64,000 nucleotides of DNA from contig WMCF01000035.1 in NCBI GenBank assembly GCA_009792885.1, positions 5,126,000 through 5,189,999 on the forward strand, written 5' to 3'. The position numbers were made by a program, and so were the translations under genes. Source of the DNA: Eremophila alpestris peregrina. Taxonomy: Eukaryota > Chordata > Aves > Passeriformes > Alaudidae. The notes below the pieces were generated by a model. The model was not told the origin of the DNA and searched no databases. It saw nothing but the letters and a program-made list of their open reading frames with translations. Positions 39,601 through 53,150 of the stretch are shown here, piece by piece. Numbering within the stretch: the stretch's first letter is position 1; every line of letters starts with the position of its first letter.

Positions 39601-42600
39601 CCGCTAAAGAGAAGATTCACACTAGCAATTTTTAAAAATATTTCGGGCTTTTGAGATTTACTATCTTTAGTGGGTTTTCCTATAAACTCCAAAGTCAGTT
39701 CGTTTTTTGGAATCTGCCCCCTAGTCACAGTTTTTCATTAAACAAAACCAAAACCAGCAGCTAAGAATTAGTTAAAAAAAATAAAATGAGAAAGATATTA
39801 GAAAAAGCCAAAGTACTATCAGCTGAAATTAAAAAAAGCATTATGAATCCATTCAGCAAAGGAATGAAATTACAGATTCAGCAAGAATCAATCATCTGAG
39901 TAGAAGCTGATAGCATCCTGAGGATAAATAACACAGCTCTATGCTTTATTGCTGTGTGTTTATTTTCTCTGCAAAGCCTCTTCTTGAGGTCTCCTTAGAG
40001 AAACACCACCTGTGGTTTAACTGGGAGTTTTTTCAGCCAGGAACAGCATTGGATGAGGTGAGATTCTATAGCTTTATGATGTTTTGGCTTGGAAATTCCA
40101 AACAGTGGAGGAGCAAAGAATGAACCACTCCTTTAGGGCCTATTAGCAGTGTGCAACAATATTCTCACACTACAGGAGATTAGGGCTAATACTTCCTAAT
40201 TAATGGGAGGTAATGTGCTTCTCTGGGGTCCTCCTAGCTGTAATTGATACATGGTGCCTGGACTGAGGACATTCCATGTGCAGGTTCCAGAAACACATTT
40301 GGTATTGGCAATTCCCTCAGAGTCAACAGTCTGCATGTGCACAAAAACATGCCCTGCTCCTAACAGACCAATTTTCACGAGTTTTAAAATGTTTTTTCTT
40401 TTGGTTATATCAGGGAATATTCTAAACTTAGAAAGAAGTGGTACTTGGCAGCTTTCAGAACAATTTTTAGAATGACTGCAATATTTTCAAGGCTCTAAAT
40501 CAAAGCAGAACTTGAGTGTAAAGAAATTGCTAGTGATAATAGCAAACAATCTGTTATGTTGATGAAGAAAGGGGAAATAATCATCCTGCATCATTCCAGC
40601 TGTCTGCATCAGTATCAGGAAGATACTGACCACCTTCTGAATGGAAATGAAGCCTGGGATTTTTGGTTATTCACATGAACAAGAAGCGAATCAACCTGTA
40701 CTGAATTCTGCCTTGAGATTACAGATTAATGCAAGAGTCCTACAGGCAATGCTTTATCCATTTTCTGGTAGAGAATCAGGCACTTCTAACATTTCTTGCT
40801 GTTGTGAGACTGTGAAAAACTTGTGACAATAATGTTTCAATCCAGAAATAGTTTTCCATTGCTTGCTGTAAATGAAACATTGCCATATGTACAGAACCTG
40901 TGCAGATGACTCTGAACAAGCACAAAACAACAAAAATATAGGAATAATTTTGAAAACAATGTGTAGGTTTTTGAGGAGACAGATGTTTAATAATAATGAA
41001 AACTGATTGCAAAGTGCCTATACTGCCACTGTAGAGAGAATCTTTAAATTTTGGGGGGGATTGATATGAGGGCCCTAATCTACACTGAACATATGCTTAA
41101 CTTCAGAAGCAACGATTAATTAATGTGAAGGGAGCTGATTAGATGCTTTCACATACTGATGTATCCAGATTTGCTTTCTATTTCCATATAATATGAAAGA
41201 AAGCATGAGAATGAACATGTTGAAAAGGGCAGCATGAATTTCTAGTTCACATGCTTAGAACCTCAATTTTGCTTGCTTTCACTGGGGCTGCAGCCCCCAA
41301 GTCACTTTCTAATACCATTAAATAAAAATTATCAAATTGTGTATCAAATTCTCTGTATATTAGCATAGTTGAAAATTTAAGTAGCTAGATAATTCACTTA
41401 AAAGTGTTAAAATCAGTCTCTGAGCTGTTTTAAAAATCTCATCTATGTCCTTTAAAGACAATGTCTGTTTATTTTGAATCTTGGCTTTATTTGGGGATCT
41501 GTGGGTACTTGTGATGTGATCTGTGACATTTCTCTGATCTTTACCGTGTGCTCTGTAAGCTTGCAACAAGACTATTGAAAATAAAATAAGCCTCAGTATT
41601 CTTTAGAGATAGATAACAAAGATCTATACTAAAGTATCCATTCTAAACTCCTAGAGAGCCAGAAGGCAAGAGATGTTAAACACTTTGCTAGACCTTACCC
41701 ATGTGTAGGTTATTTTTTCTTCTCAGTTTATACAGGCTCATGGTACTAATAATCCTAAATTTTTGAACCATGGTTTTCTCAGTGTTGGAAAGAAAACAGA
41801 AAACAGAATTAAAAGATCCTGAAGGCTCCAGTGCACATGCAAGATACTAGATCCCAAGTTACTTCCATTTAAAATTTCCATTGTTCAGAAAGCAGGCAGT
41901 CCAACATGAAGTTTAACAATTAAAAACTTGCTGGCTTCCTAATGTGTCAAAGTGAGGGTTGTGATGTATGTTTCAGAACTGAGTTCAAGATCTAGTTGAA
42001 GTATTTATGGCAAAATTTTGCATTGCAGTGTCTTTTTTTTACAGATAATTTTTCAACCAACTTTAAAAATTAATTCCTTTCTGCAGTTTGACACTAGGGC
42101 AGTCTATCTGTAGGTCTCTCCTGGGGTTAATCAGGTGGTTAAAAGATGAAATACCTTCTGTTTTCTTATTCTCTTTTTCCTTCCTCTCCTAAACCTAATT
42201 TCCATAAAGAAGTTAGATTGTTAAATGAAAAGTGCATGTTTCCACAGTAACTTTTTTCAATATTCTCAATAAGAAAACACATTTCATAAAGAGCTGTAAT
42301 AGAGGGTTGTTTTGCAGGTGTTATCCAAACTGTTATTTGCCATTTCAGTGTGACAGCATGAACAATTGGGCTGAAAACCTGCACATCTTTAAGCCTCCCT
42401 CATATTCCTTATCGAGGCTTTATGTATTATAAATACTCTCTATATTTTAATAGTTAGATATTTGAGGTTTTCTGAGCTTGTATTTGAAGTATTTGCTTTG
42501 ATTGGCACAATTTTGATCTCATATTTGCAATATTGCAGAACTGTGCTATTTGTTAATGCAAATACCCACTGGGACAGGCAGAATGAATCCTCTGCTGTTT

Positions 42601-45600
42601 TATGTCTCCTCACAATGGGTTTCCTAATGTCGGAGTGGCTTCACCTTGCTTAGAACAGAGAAAAAACTTATCCAAATAAATCTAAAATTGCTGCCTGACA
42701 TGATGCATGCCACATATAGCTGAGCTAACTAGTTTTTAAGAATGCAGCCTTGTGTATGAGCTAAGTACAGATACTCCATAGAAATACATGCTGGAAAATG
42801 TTTCAGTTTATTTTTGCCCAGTTTTATGAAGTTTGTGTTTTCTCCTCTTTTGCATTGCTTTCCACCTGTCTGCTTTTTAGATTTTATTCTTCACGTATTA
42901 AAATAATTGCCAGCTTCTTTCCATCCAAATCAGCATCTTCTGACTGCTTGTTTCATCAGTTGAACTAAGAATGTCCACCACTGTTTGATTTTCTCTATTC
43001 TGCTTGTCTTGAGACCGGCCCTGGCTGCTTTTTCAATGGAATCCTTCTTTCCCCTCTTATATCACAGCTTTAAAAATTCTGTTTCAAAGGAGACAGCAGC
43101 CTTAGAATTCATAGTATCCCTTCCTCCTAAAATAAGCCATTGAGAAAATCAAAGGAGGACACTGATAATCCAGTTAAAAGATCAGAAGGAGAAAAAAAAA
43201 TGTTTTAACCATCTAATTCATTACTTTCTGCAGTGAGAGAGAGATGAAAAATGACTGATGTTTCTGGGCTAAGTTAGTCCCTTTGCTTGGTTCTTGCATG
43301 CTTTGGGTCACACTATCAATTAACATTCTGTAGAAGTGAGAGTAAAAAAAGTTAAAAAAGGAAACTACTCCTACTACCTTTTGGCTCCTTTCTTTCAGGC
43401 TGGCCTGCCAGGTCTTAGCACAAGACATTCAGAGTGCTGTGCAATTCAGAGTGAGCTGAATGAAACCTGGAACAATCCCACTGGGAACAGCACTGAAGTG
43501 CATCATTCTGCCCCCGTGGACAACTGAGGTAATTTGCAATGCTGACAATAGGCTATGAGAGTTGAACCATAGATTTAGGATAGAAGGGAAATGATTGAAA
43601 GTGCCCAGGATGATTCATTCCTTATCACACATCTGTCAGTATTAATGTTTTGCTGTTTGTCTGTAGGCAATGAGAAGGGGAGATTACATATCTTGGCTCA
43701 TGATTGCTGTTTTCCCCTTTTTCTTATAAACTTTAACAGAAGTTGGATCTCTATTAATATTTAGAAAAGGAATAAACAAAAGATCAATTGATCAAAACGG
43801 CAACTTTGTCTCTTTCTCATGACTGAGACATTGTCAAGGAAAAGAAGCACAAAGCAGGAATTGTCAGCTTTAGAACTGCTTGTGAAGGGATAGAAAGAAT
43901 AGATTTAAACTTGCAGCCAGGCTGGAAACATGGAAATAGAGCTTCAGGCAATACATGGTGGACTTCAGGTATGTGTTGCCAATGGCCATAGAAAGGGGCT
44001 AAGGGAGCTCGTTTTGCTGGTCCTATTCTTACCCTGAAGGTCTGAAAGTTCCATCTGTCATGGATTCAATATTCTCCTTGGAAACTGACTTTCACAATGT
44101 TATCATTGCTAAGTTACAGGTAAGGTTTCCACAGTTCATGGAAAGCACCATTATTCAGATGGTGCCACAGGCCCAAGGAACAGCCCAGCAATACATTTCA
44201 GCAAGTGAGAAACTGAGTGTCAAAGTGGGGCTGTAACAAAGGTGAAATGCAGGGGATGCTTTCAAGCTGAGCTTCACTTCAGTGTAAACTGCATGGAGGC
44301 AATTTGAACACCACAGCAAGTGGGATGGGGGTGATATGAAAGGTGTCTGAGGCAAAAGTAGTAAAATCCATGACTGGTCAAAATGAATTAGTTCTACTTA
44401 AGACCTGGGAATTTATAGAAAGTACAAAATTAGGTAATCAGCTGTCATGAACAAAACAAAATAAGTTCCTGACCTTACACTGCCAAGGAGCAATGCTAGG
44501 AAACGACTACACAGGAACATGGTCTGCCAAATGGCAAACCCAAAGACTGGATCAAATCTCTCAAAGTTGAGGGTGCAATTATTTGTTGCCTGTAGAGTTT
44601 ATTTAGTGTATGTGGTAGCTATTGATAATATTCACCAGGTGATTGCTGACATAATATGTCACAATATTTCTCTTTTGAACTGCTGTGGTAAGTCAGATGT
44701 TTTCCCATGTTGAAGGGATTTCTCTTTGAGCAGTGATTTGTAGAATTTCAAAGGATACAGCTGTGAGAAAGAAATGCCATACAATCAGTGCAGGCTGTAA
44801 GAAAGTATACAAATGATCTAGCTACACTGACCTTCAAAATTAACAACTAAATTAACTTCCTTTCCTCTCCTGTAAGCCAGAATGCTGTGTGCTTGTTGGA
44901 GGCTGGGAAAACCTCGCAGAAATCCACAATACAGCATATATAATATTCTGTACAATACATGCTATTAAAGTGTTTTTTTTTACTGTAGCAGTCTCAAGAA
45001 AAAAAAATCTAAGCTAAAGCCAGCTGCCTTTGTTAGAATGTGGCATCCAGCAGCCCAATCATGAGAAACAGATCCAACTCTCCTTTTATTAGTGCTTTAT
45101 TTTCTAGCATTTTTAATGTCCGTAGAGTCTGATTTAGAATTCTTACAGACACTAAACCAAACACCATCTAAGGCCTCTTAGGGACTTGGGGTGGGAGGGC
45201 TGAACCTACAAGAGACATCTGAGAGTAACGATCATTACAGACATAGTGTGTTTCCTGTGAGTCACCTCACCAAAGAGTGCCTGCTGGCTAAAAATCTCCA
45301 AAAGCTCCAGGAGAAACTTCATCCCCTGTCTCCAAAGCCCTCCAGTGGAAGGCAGGATGGATCTCCCAGTGCAGTGTGAGTGATGAGCAGACACAGATTT
45401 AGAGGGGTTGAAAGGACATTTTACCCTCCCCAGCTGCTCTTCCAGTGCAACATCTCAGTATCTTCCTAGGTCCTGGTTTCACTGAAATCCCATTTTTAGG
45501 GTGACACAGAAGGTCAAAGGAGAGGTATGTGTGCTTTTCTGTAGGTTTACAGTGTCATATCAGTTGTTACTAATGCATCATTTTCACTAATCACAACAAA

Positions 45601-48536
45601 TAAAACTATCAAATTCAGTGTTTAAATAGCATAATGCTACTTTCTGAAGGATTGCTTTGACATTAACTTGGGAGTTTTTAGGGAATGTTTACTTTAAGCA
45701 TATTAAAAGCTCCTGCTATTTCAAACTGAACTCTCCCTACTTCATCTTCAGTCATTTCATGTCACACTTGAAGAGAGCATTTCTGTTTCAGCATACCTTT
45801 GACATTGTATATGTCTAAGCTCCTTGCAGATATGCTGGAATAAAACTGGTGTATTTCCATATAATTGAAACCCTTAAGAGATCTAGCTGGAGCAACACAG
45901 ATTTTAACAAGATTAATTATAGAAAAGCAATTTGGAGACTTTGGCTAATTTTACTTGTTCTTTAAATTTGCCCCTCTCAGGGGAATTTTAGAGGGTAATA
46001 TTCAAAGTCCAGTGTTCCACTGCCATTCCCAAACACTCTCTGTAAATGCTGTCACTGCTTTGGGCACAAGACAGGTGTCTTGCAGGGAGAAGCAATAAGA
46101 GCAAAGGTTATTTTGAAATGAACAGGAACTGGTTGATGCAGTTGCTCACTTGTTTAGGAAACAGTGCAGGTAGGGGATAGCCATTCTTGTAGAGCATCGT
46201 GCATTTTATAAACTTGTGGCAATTGCCTTGTGGCATCCGTTGTAACTTGTCAGATGTCTCCTTAGATCACATCATTTTATAATCCAATGAGTTAGGACAG
46301 ATGCTACCTGCTGTGGTACTTAAATGCAATGCTAAACAAATACATCTGCCCCAGGGTTGGACTTTTTCAGTTTCTAGGAAGAAATAAAGCAACTTTGAGG
46401 AATTCAAGACTTTGGAAAATTAAATAGAAGCTGAGACTAAAAGAATTGAGAAAAACCCCTGGTGATTAGAATATAATATACACACTGCAAGATGAAAATA
46501 TTGATAAGATTAGTCAGCAAAGTGCCAAGCATGTTCAGGAGCTATAAATGGATGCCTGTAATGCATGATCTCCCAGAGCAGAGGAAATGGCATAACAGCA
46601 GATCTTATTGCTAGTCATGCTATGGACACCATTGGATTAGATTAGAGCAATTGTCAATGCAGCCAAGCATCCTGGTGTCCTGCTGTGGGAAATGCATCCC
46701 ATGGAAAAAAAGAAAATGTGAAGCCTTTATAAAGTCTTGAACTGCACAGGGTTGTTCTGTGAGATAAGTAACACTTCCTGACCTAAGGCAAAAGTCATGT
46801 CATGACCTAACCCCAGAAGTGTTTAATAGTTCTGTATTCTCTAGGAATTGCTCTACTGCTGAGTCTCATCTTTCCTTTGACCTCTCCTAAACCACTTTTC
46901 TCAATGATATCTTGTGATAACAAGTTTCATGCAAAGTTCCACAGCACTATTTTTTCCCCCACCTTGTTTCCTGATCTGTCTACAATGTGTCACACTTGTT
47001 TGGAGTATTTCTATAATTACACTTACCGTGTCATTATCAGATTTTGCCTTTCACACCTTCTCCTCAAATTAGGCAATACTGCTCAGGGCAGTCACCACTA
47101 ACTTTTTTTTATTTATGATATAGTCTCTTCTTGAGCTGTGCAGAAAACTACCTTTTAAATAACACTGTGGATTGGCTCTGTCCATTGCAGATTAAAGTTT
47201 AGGACAAAGGCATTAGAGCCATCACAGTAGTTGCAGGCTCCCATGAAAATTTCCTTGCCCTATTTTAGAGACACTCAGTCAAATGTGAGATTTTAAAATT
47301 GACTATAAAGTTTTCAGAGAGAAAATATAAAAATCATTTAAATATTTAGCAAACTAGACATAAGAAATTATAGCACAACTTCTTCATAACCAAACTAAAA
47401 TGGATTAAATATTTTCTTCAAATCCTTTGATTGTCAAATTGTCCATATACACACATGCTGTATACACATATATAGATTATATTTTTTAAATGTCAATGGA
47501 AGTTATATCTCATTAATTTTAAGGTTATGCTGTGATGTTAATTCAGCCTTAATGACAAAGTAGATTAGAATCTTATAGTTTACTTTGCATGGCTACTCCA
47601 GCAATCAGGACATTTCCTAGATAGAGGAGTGAGATGATGCTTTTTGTGGACTATTAATCCCAGCTATTTTAAATGTCTTCCATAACAGGTGTGCAATCAC
47701 ACTCTGTACGTGCCTAATTTCTTTCTACTGAAGAAAAAAAGCATTGGTTAGATTTGCCAGATGCTGAAATTTTAGAAGCCAGTGATGAGAGGTGACTTGC
47801 ACTCTTCAATAACAGGGGTTTTGTTACACATGACTGTGTATCTCTGTTTCACTTCTTAAATGACCCAGGCAGACTTTTCTAGCAGGTAAAAAGAGCCAAA
47901 GTCCTAATGAAATGTTAAATTAATTCTGTTATGATTTGTTTGTTTTGTGAGAAATCAGTTTATTGTCCAGAAGATACCTTAGCCAGCTAAATGTCCCCCA
48001 TTAGGAGCAAGGTGGGCACATCAGGAGTAAAAAGTGAAATGGAAAATCATCTGAGCTACATTAGCATAATATAATTGTGATAATAAATTTCTTCTAACCA
48101 ATACATTCTGGCCATTGAAGAGCTGTTCTTTAAGGGTAATAAGAACAAAAATCTCTAAATAAAGCTTGTGAAAGGTCACACATCATAGAGCCTGTTATGA
48201 CTGCAAAAATGCCTGTGATGTGCAGCATTAAAGGGAGGGCCCAGCAGACTGTGAAGTTCTGGTGTTATTACAAATTTTGGTGATAGCAAAAGAAAAGAAA
48301 AACCAAAAAAAAAAATGCAACCCATAAGGAGAAGTGTGTTTGCCTTCCATCCATTCTCTCTCCCACACTTGCACGACTCTCCCTGATGGCCTTATGGCAG
48401 TGCAGTCAGTGCAGCTGATCTTCCTACATCAGAAGGATCAGGTTGTTGCAGTCAGTAAAGATGCAAATAGTAAATTCAGGCTGGGGATTATGACTTTTTC
48501 TCCTGTCTTATGGGAAAAAGTGTAAATTCTTACCAT
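36611..48536. other. About 12 kb of unique non-coding sequence
   Basis: This is the longest featureless part of the window. I found no exon, transposon, tRNA or structured RNA. Minor items are a (TA)n spot at about 36935-36951, the hairpin at 38723-38751, a G7 run near 41054-41060, a T9 run near 44972-44980, A-runs near 44999-45007 and an A11 run near 48305-48315. All open frames are below about 95 codons and unrecognised. Confidence 0.5.
38723..38751. repeat. Perfect 10-bp inverted repeat, 9-nt loop
   Basis: TTTAAACATA (38723-38732) and TATGTTTAAA (38742-38751) are exact reverse complements around CTTAAAAGT. Each arm holds a TAAACA/TGTTTA word, the forkhead-factor core, in inverted orientation. 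A protein-binding dyad is as possible as a hairpin. Confidence 0.75.
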
Positions 48537-48580
48537 ATACATATATATTTTTTTTATATGAGAAATACATATGTATATGT
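48536..48580. repeat. AT-rich simple repeat (ATAT/ACATAT mixture)
   Basis: An imperfect alternation of ATATACATATATAT, a T8 run and ACATATGTATATG. It is low-complexity sequence with no sign of a gene. Confidence 0.75.
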
Positions 48581-51500
48581 CAGGGGAGAGAAAAATGAAT
48601 AAACAATTCTTATTTTTGTTATAGTTCTGAGACTATATCCTCATGGTCATTTAGGGATTCAGGGCTCATGTTTAAACTGCTGCATAGCCCTACCATGGGG
48701 TACAAAAAGTGAATACACTGTATTTGAAACCTAGTTTTTAGATTTAGTGCCTAAACCCTTTTCCACATGTGCTTAATGTATTTCATCTCCAATTAATGAC
48801 AGCTAAATGGAATTTTAGAAAAAGTATCTGCCAATTTAATGAAGTTATGCAAATATTAGGTCCACTCTAAGCACTTGCCATTATTTTTTCTTTGACAAAG
48901 ATTAGGGGAAACACTGTTTATATTTTCTGTGTTCAGAAGGGCTTTATTGTCAGAACATATATGCCCTTCTGGGTTTTGCAGTAAGAATAGTCTGCTTTCT
49001 TAGCTCATCTTCTGATGTTGTAGTAAGGATTTGATTGTAAAGCTAAAAGAAAGCTGCCTGTCCATAGTCATTGGTGTTAGCCTGAATTTGCCATGTGCCA
49101 TTTTTAAGTCAGATTTTATTTTACTTCAAAATTTAGGGAGCTCTAAGTTATTCTGATCTCATCTGGAATTAACAATTTAAAGCAAATAAATTTAAACTTT
49201 AAAAGGAAAAATACAGCAGAGTAGTTTAAATATGTGTACTTGTGCACATATATATATACACTTTTTTTTTTCTCTTCAACTTCTTCTCTTCCCTCACACC
49301 TCCCAACAGTTATTTTGGACATAATCAGACACTTAATAAATTAATTAATGCTGTTTCAACCAGTGTAAAACTGCAAGTATAGATAAAGAGCAATGTTACA
49401 TAAAAGTGGTATATATTATATCAGCTGGGGCTGAGACATGAGAATATAGTGCTACTATACCTGTCTTGATCTTGCCCACCTCTTCAACCATCTTTTTATT
49501 TAGAAAGCAGGCTTCAAATAACCCTAGATAAGAAATGTTAAAGAGTTGATAATAAAGCACAGTTGGATTTTAAGGCTGGAATGTGAGATAGCAAGTAATT
49601 CTATAATATACAGAGAAAACAGTGCTTAACCCTTGAAATCCTATGAGCAGCACTCAAAGGAGAGTCCTTAGTAACAATAAAATTTCTGGTATGGCTGTAA
49701 AGACTCCCTACTTAGTTGAATCATATATGTAACCAGATAAACTGAGAAATCTACATTTTGTTATGCAGATAAAATGGCATTAGCCTCTCATCTTCCTGAA
49801 AAAAGGGCGTCTCTCTTGGCAGCATAGCCAGGCTGCACTGAACGTGGTTCCACCTAGGAATAAAACCTGAAACTGATACAGGATCAGTTGCAGTCTCTGG
49901 AAATGCCCAACACCAGTTTATGCAAGATTTAGACTTCAGATATTTTGTCTGCAAGGCCTTCTAAAAAGAGTAGAGAAGTTCAGAGCAGACTTTGGAGATG
50001 AGGAAATGGTGGTGCTCTTGCATTTTCCTTCAAAAGTTTTGAGAATCCCTTAGCACAAGCTAATTTAATCCTGAAGCAATTAATTTCCATCAGTTCAGAT
50101 CTCAGTTAACAGTCAGTAATGACCTGCATGCATTAATCCATTGAATGAGGCTCTTTGAAGCATTTTTACTCAATTTATGAGCAGATGTACAATATGAGAT
50201 TCTTTAACTAGAGGTGCTTTACACTGAAATGCACGAACTGAGTCACTGTGTGGGGGAAGTTGAACGACATTGAGTCAAGTCAGTGGGCTAGTCAGCTACT
50301 GCAGGTGGCACCTGATCTGCTAAAATGGCATCTGTGTCTTCAGAGAGGTGAGACACCCTGTAATTTAGTGGGAGAAAAGTCAAAACTAACTCCTGAGTAG
50401 CACAGGATTAGACAAACTTCTGAGAAGAAGGAATTGAGTTTGAATGGATACTGCGAATCACTCCTAGAAATGAAATGTGCTTCAGCAGGAAAGGCTTGTC
50501 TCTGATAAAGCAGCTACTGCTGATGTGTGTATATGTACAAATTTTAAAGGCAAAAGAGGATTTCCCCCCAAAAACAATAATACATCAATTAATGTGCTTA
50601 AAGCAGCTGAGGAACCAAAAAGCACCTTAAAATCCCTCAGAAGTCTGAAGAATTTTAAGCCAGATCAGGCTCCATGTTTCTAAAGTAAATCAGCACTTAC
50701 AACTGCTAGAATTATTTATACCAAGCAGACCTGTATTGGGTAACAAGCACATTTTCTGCTCACAGATATGACTACAGAGTAGGCTAATTGCTGATATTCT
50801 GCACAGCTTTGGCAATATCACCTATGGTGACAAGTGCTATAAATTTCTTATCCTCAGAATAAATCTCGAAGATTTGACACAGTTTAACACAGCCATCATG
50901 TTCTGGGAGAAGGGTTTGTGTGCAATGCATCACAAGTTCAGAAGTCCTATCCTGCTGCCTCTAGATTTGTGAGCAAGGATGTTGGCTAGCCATGAGCTTG
51001 ACAGTCTTTTTTTTCAGTTTCAGTGAATACAAGTTGGCTGGGAATAACTTGCAGCTGGTACAGCTCTATTTTTAAGTAAGAAATTAAAATTAGCCTTTCT
51101 GCTTCCCCTCAAAATTCCATCTGCTACAATTAATATTAACACGATTTCTAACTTGTCCTTTTAGCTAATTATATTTTTAGAAAGACTCCATAAAAGGTTA
51201 GTGTGAAGAACACACATTCTGCATTTTTGACAATCTGCTTGCAGAAAATGTGATCCTCCATAATAACATGTAGGTCATAAGGAATTTTATTTAAAACTTT
51301 CCAGCCAATCCACAGCACAGGAAGCACCCTCAAGCATGGAGTTGTTTTTGAGGTATTGTTCAAGCCTTCATCCCCATTGCACAGTGGATTCCATGCTGGC
51401 ACTCTTAAGGAGGCTGGAATTCAAAGAGAGCTGAAAAACTGAGCTCAGAAAAAATTGCCTACACTTCATCAATAATACATATCTTCATCATCTACAAGTG

Positions 51501-52780
51501 CTAGAAATATGAAACAATAATTAGAAGTACAGAGTAGCCTTTCAGAGATATTTTCACTTTCTCTTCCTAATGCTCTAGTGGGTATTAAAGTTCCTTCCTA
51601 AATTGGTCGTGACATTTGTTAAATTTTCTTATTTAGAAAATATTGGCCTTAACTCCATAAGGGATTTAATCAAGAGACTTCTAGTGAATTGTAGTTGTGT
51701 AGTTGTAGATGAAATTGGCCACATTTTCACCCAGAAGTGATCCCAGGAAGCAGCTGACCATAGAATTGGCTGTATTGGGTCTGTTTCATGGCAAATTTGT
51801 ACAAATAGTTTATAAAATTAATGCAAAAATTACCTTGGATATACAATACTGATTTTAAGCACATGTAGATGACTGTGGGATTTCAGTTACAGTGCACTTT
51901 TGGATGCTGAATAAGCCAGTTTTTGCTCTATTTGAAAACAGGATTGTTCAGAATAAAATGTTGTGAAAATTGAGCTTAATCTTGTTATGTTGTCCCACTT
52001 GAGTCTCATGAGCATCAGTTTTGCTGTTCATTTTTAGGAGAGGACTTATAGGGCACATGCTATGGTTTTTATTCACCCTGTTGCTCAATACACAGATCTC
52101 AGTGCCAATGCAGCACTAAAACTGCACTGTGTGTTCAGTGCAGGTGGCTCTGCAGGCACACACATTGGGCAGTATCCATTCACACTCAGTTGCACAATTC
52201 TGCACTTCCTGTCAGGGCCAGTTTTATAGAGAGCCCTGCTGATGCTCAATACACTGTCAGCAGTAATTCTCGAAATATCCACAGAAGAGAGTTACCTTTT
52301 TCCATCTTTTTGAAGTCTGAAAAATCTCCCAAAACTGTCCTTATGGATTCAGCAATCTTTTCCTTCTGTTGAATGATGACCTTACTGGTTAATGTCTGAC
52401 CTCAGGGATGATAGTAGAGGCTGGAGGAATTAGTACCCAAGTGTGTGGATACCTGGGTATTGCCACTGCTGCCTGGGCAGTAGAGAAAGAGCACAGACCA
52501 GTGAGAAGTGCTCACTGTCACAGGACATACACTGGCTGAGGGCAGAGGTCCTGAGCCATGTTGTCATTCCATGTGTAAACCAGAATCAATTATAGAAACC
52601 AGCTGTTTATCTTTGAATAGATTGGATGTAGTTAGCTAATTGTATTTGTAATCTCTTCACTGTCCTCTTTGCTGCCATTCAACTCCATTTTGCTGTCCAT
52701 TGAAGTAATTCCAGTAAGTACCTTAGCTATTGCTGAGTAAATAAGTGAGTAAACACAATTACTGCTGTAATGAGCTGAGA
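48581..52780. other. Unique non-coding sequence
   Basis: No gene is seen. It contains an (AT)n plus T10 spot at about 49247-49271 and the small palindrome TCACCTATGGTGA at about 50819-50831. Open frames near 50477-50683, 51169-51402 and 52085-52372 are short and unrecognised. Confidence 0.5.
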
Positions 52781-53150
52781 TCACAGTTTCTAGTTTAACA
52801 ATATTTTAATAAAGGAGAAATTCATTAGCACTCACTTAATGACTGTTCTCCTTTGCCTATGTTGAAATTACCATTCTTTTTAGTTGATGGGAATTTCCTA
52901 AACCAATGCACCAGTAAATTTAACCTGCATAATATTATTTTGATGACATCTATTTAATGGTACTTTGAAAATAACTTTTTTATTTAAATCATTAAAATTA
53001 CCTTGTTTGTTGGTTATTTATTGGTTTATACGGTTTATATGATTTGTCTGGTGCACAAATGTTCTGGAATTTATGTATCTACTGCTTAACTTTAAATATA
53101 TACTTAACTGAAAATTAAATCAATGTTAATTAACAGTAATGTGGGAATCT
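52781..53150. promoter_or_regulatory. AT-rich candidate conserved non-coding element
   Basis: The stretch is dense in homeodomain-type cores (ATTA, TTAAT, TTAATTAA near 53128) and lacks repeats. It carries one CpG in TATACGGTTTATATG. This texture is typical of vertebrate developmental enhancers embedded in gene deserts, but AT-rich neutral DNA produces many such words by chance. No conservation data were available, so the call is weak. Confidence 0.15.
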